Source: Porticoccus sp. (lineage in GTDB: Bacteria; Pseudomonadota; Gammaproteobacteria; Pseudomonadales; Porticoccaceae). Taken from it: 41,236 nt of DNA. Under the pieces are notes generated by a model that searched no databases, was not told the origin of the DNA, and saw only the letters and a list, made by a program, of their open reading frames with translations. Below, piece after piece: positions 18,071 through 26,141 of this stretch (position 1 is the stretch's first letter; each line of letters starts with the position of its first letter). Made by a program: the position numbers and the translations under genes. The DNA is taken from positions 1-41,236 of the forward strand of contig JALRJN010000047.1 in assembly GCA_023261185.1 (NCBI GenBank). Reading direction: 5' to 3'.

Positions 18071-18103
18071 GAACAATCTAACGCTGTTAGAATTTTTGTT
18101 CAA
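18071..18103 (-). promoter_or_regulatory. Promoter of the HpaB-family gene with embedded TetR operator
   Basis: On the minus strand, TTGAAC (18103-18098), a 17-base spacer and TAGATT (18080-18075) form a good sigma70 promoter. Within it lies a perfect inverted repeat TCTAAC-GCT-GTTAGA (18077-18091), between and over the promoter boxes. Outer GAACAA (18071-18076) and TTGTTC (18096-18101) add a looser second symmetry. The divergent neighbour is a TetR regulator, which is the likely repressor. Confidence 0.7.
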
Positions 18104-18138
18104 GCCCCCAACCTAGTCGCCATACTCCATGGCCAGGA

Positions 18139-18756
18139 ATGATTTTGAATAAACGACGCCCTGCTACCAAAGATCTGAAACGGGATATTATCCTCAACGC
18201 CGCACGTCTGGTTTTTGAGCAGGAGGGTCTTGAAGGAGCCAGCCTGAGAGCCATTGCCAAGGCTGCCGGATACACACCGGCCGCGCTATATTTCCACTTC
18301 GACTCAAAGGAAGCTGTTTATGCAGAGTTATTATCCCAATCCCTGAATGCCTTGTGCAGCGCCACAGAAGAAGCGATCGCCCGCGAGGCCAACCCCGCAG
18401 AACGGCTGAAAAGCGCCGCCATGGCTTTTTTCCATTACTACCGCGATAACCCGGGGGATCTTGACCTGGGTTTCTACCTGTTTCGCGGTGGCATGAAACC
18501 TACAGGCCTGGGAAAGGAGCGCAATCTCGAGCTCAATAAGCAGCTGCATGACAGTCTGCTCCCCATTACCAATGCCGCCCTGGCCCTGGGAGCCTCTGAA
18601 AGTAACGCCCGGGAAATTACCGCCAGCCTGTTTGCCCATGCCACAGGACTGCTCCTACTTGCCCACACTGGCCGCATCCGCATATTCAGTGCTAACGCCG
18701 AGGTCATGATGCAGGATTACGCAACTGCTCTGGCCAACCAGGCTGCTCTGGGATAG
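18139..18756 (+). CDS. TetR-family transcriptional regulator
   Basis: A repressor of about 205 residues. The N-terminal helix-turn-helix is clear (RDIILNAARLVFEQEGLEGA, then LRAIAKAAGYTPAALYFHFDSKEAVYAELL, about residues 15-65); the C-terminal ligand domain is variable. ATG 18139 touches its only AGGA; a TTG at 18145 would have that AGGA six bases upstream and may be the true start, shortening the protein by two residues. It is divergent from the HpaB-family gene, with a palindromic operator between them, and directly precedes an isochorismatase-family gene. Confidence 0.9.
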   Translation: MILNKRRPATKDLKRDIILNAARLVFEQEGLEGASLRAIAKAAGYTPAALYFHFDSKEAVYAELLSQSLNALCSATEEAIAREANPAERLKSAAMAFFHYYRDNPGDLDLGFYLFRGGMKPTGLGKERNLELNKQLHDSLLPITNAALALGASESNAREITASLFAHATGLLLLAHTGRIRIFSANAEVMMQDYATALANQAALG

Positions 18757-18759
18757 CAC

Positions 18760-19296
18760 ATGCAACTTATCGATCCACGCCACTGCGCCCTTATGGTTGT
18801 GGATATTCAAAGCCGTCTGATGCCGGTGATCCACAATGCTGATACCGTGATCCGGAACACTCAGAGGCTGCTGCAAGCATCCCGATTGTTGGATATTCCC
18901 CGCCTATTCACGGAACACAATGCCAAGGGTTTAGGTCGCACCGATGAACGCCTTGACCTACAGTCAGATGAACCGGTCCTTGTAAAAATGACGTTCGACG
19001 CCTGCCGCGCCCTTGGGGCTGATATGGCGATACCGACGGCCAAACAACTGATCGTGACAGGCTGTGAAGCACACGTCTGTGTACTACAAACTGTCTTCGG
19101 GCTGGTGGAAGCGGGAAAACAGGTGTTCGTCACCAGCGATGCCATTGGCTCACGCACAGCGGAAAACCGCGATGCCGCTCTGCGGCGCATGGCGGCTAAC
19201 GGCGTGGAAATCGTCTCCACGGAAATGGTGCTATTCGAGTGGTTGGGCAGTGCCGATCATCCCCGGTTCCGGGATGTGTTACGGCTGATCAAGTAA
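18760..19296 (+). CDS. Isochorismatase-family cysteine hydrolase
   Basis: A 178-residue cysteine hydrolase. The catalytic triad is visible: Asp15 in MVVDIQSRL, Lys76 in VLVKMTFDA and Cys107 in GCEAHVCVLQT, with the non-proline cis-bond region before it. Members act on isochorismate, nicotinamide, N-carbamoyl compounds or similar; the substrate cannot be told from sequence, and the short single-domain form resembles YcaC/hydrolase-type members. It begins three bases after the TetR stop and is surely cotranscribed with it. Confidence 0.9.
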   Translation: MQLIDPRHCALMVVDIQSRLMPVIHNADTVIRNTQRLLQASRLLDIPRLFTEHNAKGLGRTDERLDLQSDEPVLVKMTFDACRALGADMAIPTAKQLIVTGCEAHVCVLQTVFGLVEAGKQVFVTSDAIGSRTAENRDAALRRMAANGVEIVSTEMVLFEWLGSADHPRFRDVLRLIK

Positions 19297-19302
19297 CTGC
19301 TG

Positions 19303-19761
19303 TCAGCGCGACTTGTTCCCCTCACAAAGAGACATGAAACGTTTTGTGCTGAACCCGTCCATCCGCTTGCTGCCCACCAGAATAATGGGTACGCCTCGAC
19401 CATTGAGCGCCTCATAATCCCGGCGCCCCTTACGGGAAGTCTCGATATCGTATTCGTTAAAGGCAATACCTTCCTGCTGGAAGTAGCGCCGCGCTTTCTT
19501 GCAAACACCACACCACACGGCGCTGTACATCACCACCTTGCCTCGCTCTCTCGCATCGAGAAAGTCACTATCGGATACCGAGGGCGCGTTAATGGTGTTG
19601 ATCTTCAACTCCAGGGATTGCGCGGAAACATCTTCCGGCTTCTGATCACTGAAGTGCGTACGGCCACTGGCATCTTTCCAGGAATAGATTTCCCCCTGAG
19701 CCGATGAAAACCCCAGAAAAACCATCGCCAGAAAAATCCCGATCCAAGGCCTGATTATCAT
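19303..19761 (-). CDS. Exported DUF4124-glutaredoxin fusion
   Basis: A 152-residue protein with an N-terminal signal peptide (hydrophobic stretch about 7-22), a DUF4124 segment (EIYSWKDASGRTHFSDQKP, about 24-42) and a glutaredoxin domain (about 74-150) with the redox pair CGVC (Cys84, Cys87) and the cis-proline in GVPIIL (Pro125). It likely works as a thiol-disulfide protein in the periplasm. The start is placed at ATG 19761, with AAGGG seven bases upstream and the signal peptide directly following; an upstream in-frame start would spoil the signal. It converges with the isochorismatase gene, with six bases between them. Confidence 0.87.
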   Translation of the reverse strand: MIIRPWIGIFLAMVFLGFSSAQGEIYSWKDASGRTHFSDQKPEDVSAQSLELKINTINAPSVSDSDFLDARERGKVVMYSAVWCGVCKKARRYFQQEGIAFNEYDIETSRKGRRDYEALNGRGVPIILVGSKRMDGFSTKRFMSLCEGNKSR

Positions 19762-19874
19762 CTCAATTCCCTTTGTCAAACTTGATATCAAAACCACAGT
19801 ATAATCCCAGTCCGGGTCGCCTACGGCAACCCGTCATATTCAAGAATGGACACGTTATCGGACACCCTCAAACC

Positions 19875-20732
19875 ATGAGTGCGCAAAGTTATCGCCTGAT
19901 CATTTCCTGCCCTGACCGCGTTGGTCTGGTGGCTGCCGTCAGTACCTTTCTGGCACAGGAGGGCGGATTGCTCACCGAGGCCAACTATTACTGCGATCCC
20001 GAGAGCAACTGGTTCTTCATGCGACAGGTGATTGCCGCGGACTCGCTCCCTTACGATGCCGAGGAACTCTGCGCACGCTTTGCCCCGCTGGCCGAGCAGT
20101 ATCAGATGCAATGGCGACTGACCGATACCGGCACCCCAAAACGCGTTGTGTTGATGGCCAGCAAACAGGCCCACTGCCTGTCGGACCTGCTGTATCGCTG
20201 GCGCAGCATGGAAATGCAGTTTGATATTCCCTGCGTCATCTCCAACCACGACGACCTGCGCAGTTACGTCAACTGGCACAACATTCCCTACCACCACACG
20301 CCGGTTGACCCGGACAACAAGGCACAGCATTTCGGCGTGGTGGAAGCGCTGATCGAACAGAGCCAGGCCGATGTAATTGTGCTGGCCCGCTACATGCAGA
20401 TTCTGCCCCCGGCATTGTGTGCCCGGTATCCGGGTCAAATCATCAACATCCACCACAGCTTCCTGCCCGCCTTTGTCGGCGCCAAGCCCTATCATCAGGC
20501 GGCAGAACGCGGTGTTAAATTGATCGGCGCCACCTGTCACTATGTCACCAGCGATCTGGATGCCGGCCCGATCATTGAACAAGATGTTGTGCGCATCAGC
20601 CACCACGACAGCATTCCCGATCTGGTTCGCAAGGGTAAAGATGTAGAGAAGACCGTGCTGGCCAAGGGCCTGCGCTATCATTTGGAAGACAGGGTACTAC
20701 TGCACGGCAACAAGACGATTGTCTTTGAATAG
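19875..20732 (+). CDS. purU: Formyltetrahydrofolate deformylase
   Basis: Hydrolyses 10-formyl-THF to formate and THF, balancing the one-carbon pool and feeding formate to purine synthesis. The 285-residue protein has an N-terminal ACT domain (YRLIISCPDRVGLVAAVSTF) and a C-terminal formyltransferase-like domain with SNHDDLR, ARYMQILPP, the catalytic Asn-His-Asp set in INIHHSFLPAF and SDLDAGPII. ATG 19875 gives a typical N-terminus; the upstream open frame is not family-like. The ribosome site is weak. Confidence 0.96.
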   Translation: MSAQSYRLIISCPDRVGLVAAVSTFLAQEGGLLTEANYYCDPESNWFFMRQVIAADSLPYDAEELCARFAPLAEQYQMQWRLTDTGTPKRVVLMASKQAHCLSDLLYRWRSMEMQFDIPCVISNHDDLRSYVNWHNIPYHHTPVDPDNKAQHFGVVEALIEQSQADVIVLARYMQILPPALCARYPGQIINIHHSFLPAFVGAKPYHQAAERGVKLIGATCHYVTSDLDAGPIIEQDVVRISHHDSIPDLVRKGKDVEKTVLAKGLRYHLEDRVLLHGNKTIVFE

Positions 20733-20741
20733 ACGGCTGCG

Positions 20742-21188
20742 CTAGCGCCTACCTTTTCCAGCCACCCAGAATTTCTGCATCTCGATATACATGAAAGAGG
20801 CTGTCCAGCCGATCAGAATCAGCCCTGTGAGGGCCTCCAATCCGGCCAGGAATCGAATGTGCCCGAATGGCTCAATATCCCCGTAGCCAAGTGAGGTGTA
20901 GTTGCTGAAAGAGAAATAGCTGCAGTCGAGAATCGATCCGTCAAAATTGCCACCCAGGGAACCGGATCCCCCAATCTGCAGCAAAAGGTAATAGGCAAAG
21001 GCAAATAGCCAGATTTCCGCCACGTGGGCGAGAAATGCCCCGCAGATGCCACACAATACCCGAAAGCGCGGCGCTATACCCAGCTTCGGCAGCAACAGGG
21101 CCAGCCGGTACAATGCCTCGTAGTGAATCAGCACGGCAATGCCAACCACAGCAGAGTTAAACAGGAAAATTTTACCCAACCCTTCCAC
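20742..21188 (-). CDS. Potassium-channel-like two-helix membrane protein
   Basis: A 148-residue membrane protein. The segment TSLGYGDIEP (about 98-107) is a canonical K+ selectivity filter preceded by a pore helix (SYFSFSNY), with hydrophobic helices near 8-30, 45-72 and 112-135. There is no voltage sensor or RCK domain. It probably forms an ion channel, but conductance is inferred only from the filter. The GTG start at 21188 has GGAG six bases upstream, and that site overlaps the end of the DUF2784 gene, so the two are cotranscribed and probably coupled. Confidence 0.8.
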   Translation of the reverse strand: MEGLGKIFLFNSAVVGIAVLIHYEALYRLALLLPKLGIAPRFRVLCGICGAFLAHVAEIWLFAFAYYLLLQIGGSGSLGGNFDGSILDCSYFSFSNYTSLGYGDIEPFGHIRFLAGLEALTGLILIGWTASFMYIEMQKFWVAGKGRR

Positions 21189-21190
21189 AA

Positions 21191-21553
21191 CTAACTCCAG
21201 AACGCCACAGCCTGATAGGCTTGGAAATTAAACAGCAAAAGTGCCAACAGCAGGGCTGCCGTAATAAACCACTCATTACCATCCAGCCCCAAATGCGACC
21301 AGATGTAGTGGCGCAAAAACTCCCATTCCCCAGCAACGATGGATTCCCCCTTCTGCTGCCGCAACCATACCTCCAGTTCAGTCAGCGGGCAGCGCCAACC
21401 AATCAGCATGATGGAAACACCGTAAACGGCGCAGAGAAAATGACCCCAGATCAGCGACGGCCAGTAAAATGCCAGCAGACCACCGGCAATCACAAACAGC
21501 ACAAAGCCGAAATGAATCAGGGCGATGATCAGAATCAGGGCGGGATAAACCAT
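21191..21553 (-). CDS. DUF2784 membrane protein
   Basis: A membrane protein of about 120 residues, of unknown function. It shows the family pattern: a first helix IIALIHFGFVLFVIAGGLL, a tryptophan-rich link (YWPSLIWGHFLCAVYGV), GWRCPLTELEVWLRQQKG, a central FLRHYIW and a last helix. The start at ATG 21553 fits the family; the frame is open to 21622 but the added residues are not family-like. The ribosome site is poor. It overlaps nothing and lies two bases before the channel-like gene. Confidence 0.75.
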   Translation of the reverse strand: MVYPALILIIALIHFGFVLFVIAGGLLAFYWPSLIWGHFLCAVYGVSIMLIGWRCPLTELEVWLRQQKGESIVAGEWEFLRHYIWSHLGLDGNEWFITAALLLALLLFNFQAYQAVAFWS

Positions 21554-21672
21554 GGCGTTAATGTAACTCCAATACCATCCATTTGCATCTGCCAACACAG
21601 CGCCCGCCCGCACTTGTTGCATTCGCTGGCCGATGCCGTAACACTTGGCACACCGAGCAAAAGAGCGACCCT

Positions 21673-23142
21673 ATGAAGCATTCCGACCTGCGGGAATTTA
21701 TCGATTTTCTGGAACAACGCGGCGAGCTGAAACGCATCAGCACCGAGATCGATCCCCACCTGGAAATGACAGAAATCTGTGACCGCACCCTACGCGCGGG
21801 CGGCCCGGCGCTGCTGTTCGAAAACCCCAAAGGTTTTGACATCCCTGTGCTCGGCAACCTGTTCGGCACCCCCGAACGGGTGGCCATGGGAATGGGGCAG
21901 GAAAACATTTCAGCGCTGAGGGAAGTGGGTGAATTACTGGCCTTCCTCAAGGAACCCGATCCGCCCAAGGGGATGAAAGACCTTTGGGAAAAACGTCACC
22001 AATTCAAACCTATTCTCAACATGCCCGCCAAGCTGGTAAAGAAAGCTCCCTGCCAACAAGTGGTTATTGAGGGGGATGACGTGGATCTGGGCAAACTACC
22101 AATCCAGACCTGCTGGCCCGAAGACGCGGGTCCACTGGTGACCTGGCCGCTGGTGATTACCCGCGGACCGGAAAAAGAGCGCCAGAATCTGGGCATCTAC
22201 CGGCAGCAGGTGATCGGCAAAAACAAACTGATTATGCGCTGGTTGTCCCACCGAGGCGGCGCCCTGGATTTCCGCGACTGGCAACAGCAGCACCCTGGAG
22301 AACCGTTCCCGGTAGCCGTCGCATTGGGGGCCGACCCGGCCACCATCCTCGGTGCGGTCACGCCCGTGCCGGACAGCCTGTCCGAATATGCCTTTGCGGG
22401 ATTGCTGCGCGGTGAGCGCACGGAAGTGGTCCAGTGCTTGGGGAGCAACTTGCAGGTGCCCTCCAGCGCCGAGTTTATTCTGGAAGGCCATTTATACCCT
22501 GGCGAGATGGCCGACGAGGGCCCGTTTGGCGACCATACCGGTTACTACAACGAAGTGGAGCGTTTCCCGGTTTTTACCGTGGAGCGGATCACCCACCGCA
22601 CCAACCCCATCTACCACAGCACCTATACCGGCAGGCCGCCGGACGAGCCAGCCATTCTCGGCGTGGCACTGAATGAAGTTTTCGTGCCAATCCTGCGCAA
22701 GCAGTTTCCGGAAATTGTCGACTTTTACCTACCGCCGGAGGGCTGCTCCTACCGCATGGCAGTGGTCACCATGAAGAAGCAGTACCCCGGTCATGCCAAG
22801 CGGGTGATGATGGGCGTGTGGTCGTTCCTGCGCCAGTTTATGTACACCAAGTTTGTGGTGGTCACCGACGATGATGTCAACGCCCGTGACTGGAATGATG
22901 TGATCTGGGCCATGACCACGCGAATGGACCCGCGGCGGGACACGGTGATCATCGACAACACCCCCATCGACTACCTGGATTTTGCCTCCCCGGTATCCGG
23001 ACTCGGCTCCAAGATCGGTTTCGATGCCACCAACAAAATGCCCGGCGAAACCAACCGTGAATGGGGCAAACCCATCACCATGGGCTCACAGGTCAAAGCG
23101 AGAATAGACGAGATTTGGGACTCACTGGGGATCGACAGCTGA
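21673..23142 (+). CDS. ubiD: 4-hydroxy-3-polyprenylbenzoate decarboxylase
   Basis: A prenylated-FMN-dependent decarboxylase in ubiquinone synthesis. The 489-residue protein has the family's typical N-terminus ([18 protein letters not shown]), [15 protein letters not shown] with the conserved Arg, the prFMN/metal region including [27 protein letters not shown] (Glu-rich catalytic patch; quoted region about residues 275-301), and [19 protein letters not shown]. The start at ATG 21673 matches the family; sequence upstream does not. The partner flavin prenyltransferase UbiX is not in this window. Together with coq7 it shows that the organism makes ubiquinone. Confidence 0.95.
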   Translation: MKHSDLREFIDFLEQRGELKRISTEIDPHLEMTEICDRTLRAGGPALLFENPKGFDIPVLGNLFGTPERVAMGMGQENISALREVGELLAFLKEPDPPKGMKDLWEKRHQFKPILNMPAKLVKKAPCQQVVIEGDDVDLGKLPIQTCWPEDAGPLVTWPLVITRGPEKERQNLGIYRQQVIGKNKLIMRWLSHRGGALDFRDWQQQHPGEPFPVAVALGADPATILGAVTPVPDSLSEYAFAGLLRGERTEVVQCLGSNLQVPSSAEFILEGHLYPGEMADEGPFGDHTGYYNEVERFPVFTVERITHRTNPIYHSTYTGRPPDEPAILGVALNEVFVPILRKQFPEIVDFYLPPEGCSYRMAVVTMKKQYPGHAKRVMMGVWSFLRQFMYTKFVVVTDDDVNARDWNDVIWAMTTRMDPRRDTVIIDNTPIDYLDFASPVSGLGSKIGFDATNKMPGETNREWGKPITMGSQVKARIDEIWDSLGIDS

Positions 23143-23179
23143 CAGACTGGTAAGCGATCCCCTTCCCGGTGAGAAATAC

Positions 23180-23467
23180 CTATCCGTGGGTGATGGGCTT
23201 GTCGGTAAACAGAAAATCCTTCAGCTCATGGTCAAAGGCAGGATCACGGCGTCGAATCCACTCCAGCACCATGGCCGCATGTTCCTTTTCCTCGTCGCGG
23301 TTGTGCGCCAGGATGGCCTTCAGCTCAGGGTCCTTGCAAGCATCAACCCGCTGGTTGTACCAGTCCACCGCCTCCAGCTCTTCCATCAGCGAGGTAATGG
23401 CCCGGTGCATATCCCGGGTTTCATTACTCAATTCATCAATGGGCTCATGGTAACCTTCGTTAGCCAT
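23180..23467 (-). CDS. Encapsulated-ferritin (EncFtn)-family protein lacking the targeting tail
   Basis: A 95-residue two-helix ferritin-like protein very similar in pattern to the EncFtn cargo of Rhodospirillum rubrum. MEELEAVDWY (28-37) holds Glu29, Glu30, Glu32 and Trp36, and AHNRDEEKEHAAM (54-66) holds Glu60 and His63. These match the residues forming the di-iron centre at the dimer interface of EncFtn, which assembles into rings that oxidise Fe(II). In known systems the protein ends in a GSLR-like peptide for packing into an encapsulin shell encoded next door. Here it stops at PITHG with no such tail, and no shell gene is present in the window. AAAGGAG precedes the ATG by seven bases. 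Confidence 0.9.
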   Translation of the reverse strand: MANEGYHEPIDELSNETRDMHRAITSLMEELEAVDWYNQRVDACKDPELKAILAHNRDEEKEHAAMVLEWIRRRDPAFDHELKDFLFTDKPITHG

Positions 23468-23512
23468 ACTCGAACTCCTTTATCCAATATTTGATACTGA
23501 TAACGTTCTTCA

Positions 23513-23541
23513 AAAGTAGCCATCGGCGACGCATATTGCAA
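23513..23541 (-). promoter_or_regulatory. Possible promoter of the EncFtn gene
   Basis: On the minus strand, TTGCAA (23541-23536), a 17-base spacer and TACTTT (23518-23513) lie about 45 bases before the start codon. The -10 element is weak. No Fur box was recognised around it. Confidence 0.35.
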
Positions 23542-23620
23542 TAACGTGGCCTATTGATTCTGGCTATGGCCCTGATCAGAACTCCGATGAAAGCCCGCCA
23601 CCTCTGACAATCTCACACCA

Positions 23621-23654
23621 AAAAAACAGCCCGACGGTTTCCCGCCGGGCTGTT
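23621..23654 (-). terminator. Terminator of the speA-nspC cluster
   Basis: A stem with arms AACAGCCCG (23625-23633) and its complement (23646-23654), extended by an inner CGG/CCG pair, is followed on the minus strand by a run of six T's. It lies 22 bases after the nspC stop. Confidence 0.88.
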
Positions 23655-23676
23655 TTGAATGCCTGTGCAAGCGAGC

Positions 23677-24843
23677 TTAGCTCAGCCGTTGTTTGAAATC
23701 TTCATAGCCGAACTGCTTTACCACACGCAATTCATCAGTTTCGGAATTCCAGATGGCGATGGCGGGCAGATTAATGCCGTTGAAGGTACTGGTTTTCACC
23801 ATGGTGTAGTGGCTCATGTCGTCAAACACTAGCCGCTGGCCCACCTGTAAGGGCTGGTCAAAGCTGTAATCGTCAATAACATCTCCCGCCAGGCAAGTCA
23901 TGCCACCGAGACGGTAAGTATGGGCCTTTTCTCCGTGCTGACCCGCCCCCAGCACATGGGGTCGATAGGGCATTTCCAGGGTGTCCGGCATATGACAGGT
24001 GGCAGACGTATCGAGAATCGCCAGATCCATATCGTTCCAGGTCAGGTCGAGCACCTCGGTGACCAGCACGCCGGTATGAATAGCAACCGCCTCTCCGGGC
24101 TCCAGGAATACCTGCACGTTGTATTTGGCACTAAAGGTTTTCACCAGCTCGATTAACTCATCCACCTGGTAATCCGGTCGGGTAATGTGGTGGCCGCCGC
24201 CGAAATTGACCCATTCCATGGTATGCAGCAAGTCGCCGAATTGCGCCTCAACAGCTGCCAGCGTGCGCTTCAACGGCTCCACATCCTGTTCGCAGAGGGT
24301 ATGGAAATGCAGGCCGCTGATGCCCTCAAGTGACTCACCCTCGAATTGCGACAGAGGGATACCCAGCCGCGAACAGGGCGCACAGGGGTCGTAAATGGCG
24401 ACCTCGCCCTCGGAGTGGCGGGGGTTAATCCGCAGACCATACTTTAAATGGGGTCTTTCCTGTTTCGCCTGCTGCAACAGCGGCTGAAAGCGCTGCCACT
24501 GGCCAAAGGAGTTGAATACCACGTGGTCAGCGATCTTGAGGATTTCCGCCAGGTCGTGTTCAGTGTAGGCCGCGGAGAACACATGCACTTCACCGCCATA
24601 CTCCTCATACCCCAGACGCGCCTCATGCAGACCACTGGCACAGGTGCCAGACAGGTATTTCGACACCAACGGTGCCAGGCTCCACATGGAAAATGCCTTT
24701 AGCGCCGCCAGCACTTTGGCGCCACTCTCTTCCTGCACACGGTGAAGAATTTGCAGGTTGCGTTCCACCGCGGCCTCGTCCACCACAAAACAGGGCGAAG
24801 GCACGCGGCGGGCATCAAAGCCGTCAAAGGGATTGTTAGCCAA
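23677..24843 (-). CDS. nspC: Carboxynorspermidine/carboxyspermidine decarboxylase
   Basis: A PLP enzyme of the alanine-racemase fold that decarboxylates carboxyspermidine or carboxynorspermidine to the free polyamine. The 388-residue protein has the PLP lysine in VLAALKAFSMW (Lys49), SGLHFHTLCEQ, the glycine loop in VNFGGGHH, VFLEPGEAV, and the active-site cysteine in GMTCLAGDV. It lies 15 bases after the carboxynorspermidine synthase gene, its functional partner. Together they form the aspartate-semialdehyde route that does not need S-adenosylmethionine decarboxylase. Confidence 0.95.
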   Translation of the reverse strand: MANNPFDGFDARRVPSPCFVVDEAAVERNLQILHRVQEESGAKVLAALKAFSMWSLAPLVSKYLSGTCASGLHEARLGYEEYGGEVHVFSAAYTEHDLAEILKIADHVVFNSFGQWQRFQPLLQQAKQERPHLKYGLRINPRHSEGEVAIYDPCAPCSRLGIPLSQFEGESLEGISGLHFHTLCEQDVEPLKRTLAAVEAQFGDLLHTMEWVNFGGGHHITRPDYQVDELIELVKTFSAKYNVQVFLEPGEAVAIHTGVLVTEVLDLTWNDMDLAILDTSATCHMPDTLEMPYRPHVLGAGQHGEKAHTYRLGGMTCLAGDVIDDYSFDQPLQVGQRLVFDDMSHYTMVKTSTFNGINLPAIAIWNSETDELRVVKQFGYEDFKQRLS

Positions 24844-24858
24844 TGGGTTCTTTCCGAA

Positions 24859-26055
24859 TCAGACCAGGTCGAAACCGGGTTCTTCGATTACTGCCCAGGG
24901 CAGACCGTATTTGTTCATGTCTTCCATGAACGGATCGGGGTCCATCTGCTCCATGTTCCAGACACCAGCCTGTTGCCACTTGCCTTCCAGCATCATCTTG
25001 GCGCCGATCATGGCCGGCACGCCGGTGGTGTAGGAAATCGCCTGGGACTGAACCTCGGCATAACATGCCTGGTGATCGCAGATGTTGTACAGGTAAACAG
25101 TTTTCGGTTTGCCGTCTTTCACGCCCGTTACCACGCAACCGATACAGGTTTTGCCCTTGGTGCGCGGACCGAGGCTGGCCGGGTCAGGCAGCAGGCGCTT
25201 CAGGAACTGAATCGGCACAATCTGCTGGCCATTGAATTCCACCGGTTCGATGCCGGTCATGCCCACATTGCCCAGCACTTCCAGGTGCTTCAGGTAGCTT
25301 TCGCCGAAGCTCATCCAAAACTGGGCGCGTTTCAGGCTGGGGAAATTTTTCACCAGCGACTCCAGCTCTTCGTGGTACATGCGGTAGATGTTGTAAGTAC
25401 CCACTCCGTCCGGGCAGGTGAAGGACTGCTTGGTGGACATCGCTGGGGTGGTAACAAACTCACCGTTTTCCCAGTGACGGCACTCGGCGGTCACTTCGCG
25501 GATATTGATTTCCGGGTTGAAGTTGGTGGCAAACGGGTAACCGTGGTCGCCGCCGTTAACGTCGATGATGTCCAGGGTATGGATTTCATCGAAGTAGTGC
25601 TTAGCGATGTATGCCGTGAACACGTTGGTGGCACCAGGATCGAAACCGGAACCCAGCAGCGCCATCAGACCAGCATTCTTGAATTTGTCCTGGTAGGCCC
25701 ACTGCCAGCTGTACTCGAACTTGGCGGTATCCAGCGGCTCGTAATTGGCGGTATCCAGGTAATTGACGCCCGCTTCCAGGCAAGCGTCCATAATGGTCAG
25801 ATCCTGGTAGGGCAGCGCCACGTTGATCACCAGGTCCGGCTTGACGCGATTAATCAGCGCCACCAGCTCCGGCACGTTATCGGCATCCACCTGGGCAGTC
25901 TCAATGGGACGATCCAGTTGTGCGGCGATATGTCGGCACTTTTCCTCGGTGCGACTGGCCAGCACGATCTCCTCAAACACCTCGGGAAGTTGTGCACACT
26001 TGTGGGTTACCACGCCACCGACACCGCCGGCACCAATAATCAGTACTTTTGCCAT
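24859..26055 (-). CDS. Carboxynorspermidine synthase (saccharopine-dehydrogenase-like)
   Basis: Condenses aspartate-semialdehyde with putrescine (or diaminopropane) and reduces the imine to carboxyspermidine (or carboxynorspermidine). The 398-residue protein starts with the NAD(P)-binding VLIIGAGGVGGVV and has LGSGFDPGATNVF and DINGG-like (IDVNGGDHGYPF) substrate-site segments of the family. The start at ATG 26055 has AAGGAA six bases upstream; a start five codons earlier would bury that site. It is placed between speA and nspC, completing an arginine to agmatine to putrescine to (nor)spermidine line, although the enzymes between agmatine and putrescine are not in the window. Confidence 0.93.
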   Translation of the reverse strand: MAKVLIIGAGGVGGVVTHKCAQLPEVFEEIVLASRTEEKCRHIAAQLDRPIETAQVDADNVPELVALINRVKPDLVINVALPYQDLTIMDACLEAGVNYLDTANYEPLDTAKFEYSWQWAYQDKFKNAGLMALLGSGFDPGATNVFTAYIAKHYFDEIHTLDIIDVNGGDHGYPFATNFNPEINIREVTAECRHWENGEFVTTPAMSTKQSFTCPDGVGTYNIYRMYHEELESLVKNFPSLKRAQFWMSFGESYLKHLEVLGNVGMTGIEPVEFNGQQIVPIQFLKRLLPDPASLGPRTKGKTCIGCVVTGVKDGKPKTVYLYNICDHQACYAEVQSQAISYTTGVPAMIGAKMMLEGKWQQAGVWNMEQMDPDPFMEDMNKYGLPWAVIEEPGFDLV

Positions 26056-26141
26056 AACTGATTCCTTCAATAACTAAGGATTAATTTAAAAATGATGAAT
26101 TTTTTGTGAGTGCACGTAAGCCATCACGAAAAAACACCCTT

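Noticed and set aside
18129-18152. ATG at 18129 as a start for the TetR gene
   Set aside because: It is in another frame and reaches a stop after seven codons.
23143-23676. An encapsulin shell gene near the EncFtn gene
   Set aside because: The flanks are ubiD and nspC and there is no room for a shell gene of about 270 residues.
24742-26061. A 439-codon plus-strand frame opposite the carboxynorspermidine synthase gene
   Set aside because: Its residue make-up (His/Val/Gly-rich, no motifs) is that of an antisense shadow, and the minus-strand gene is fully explained.
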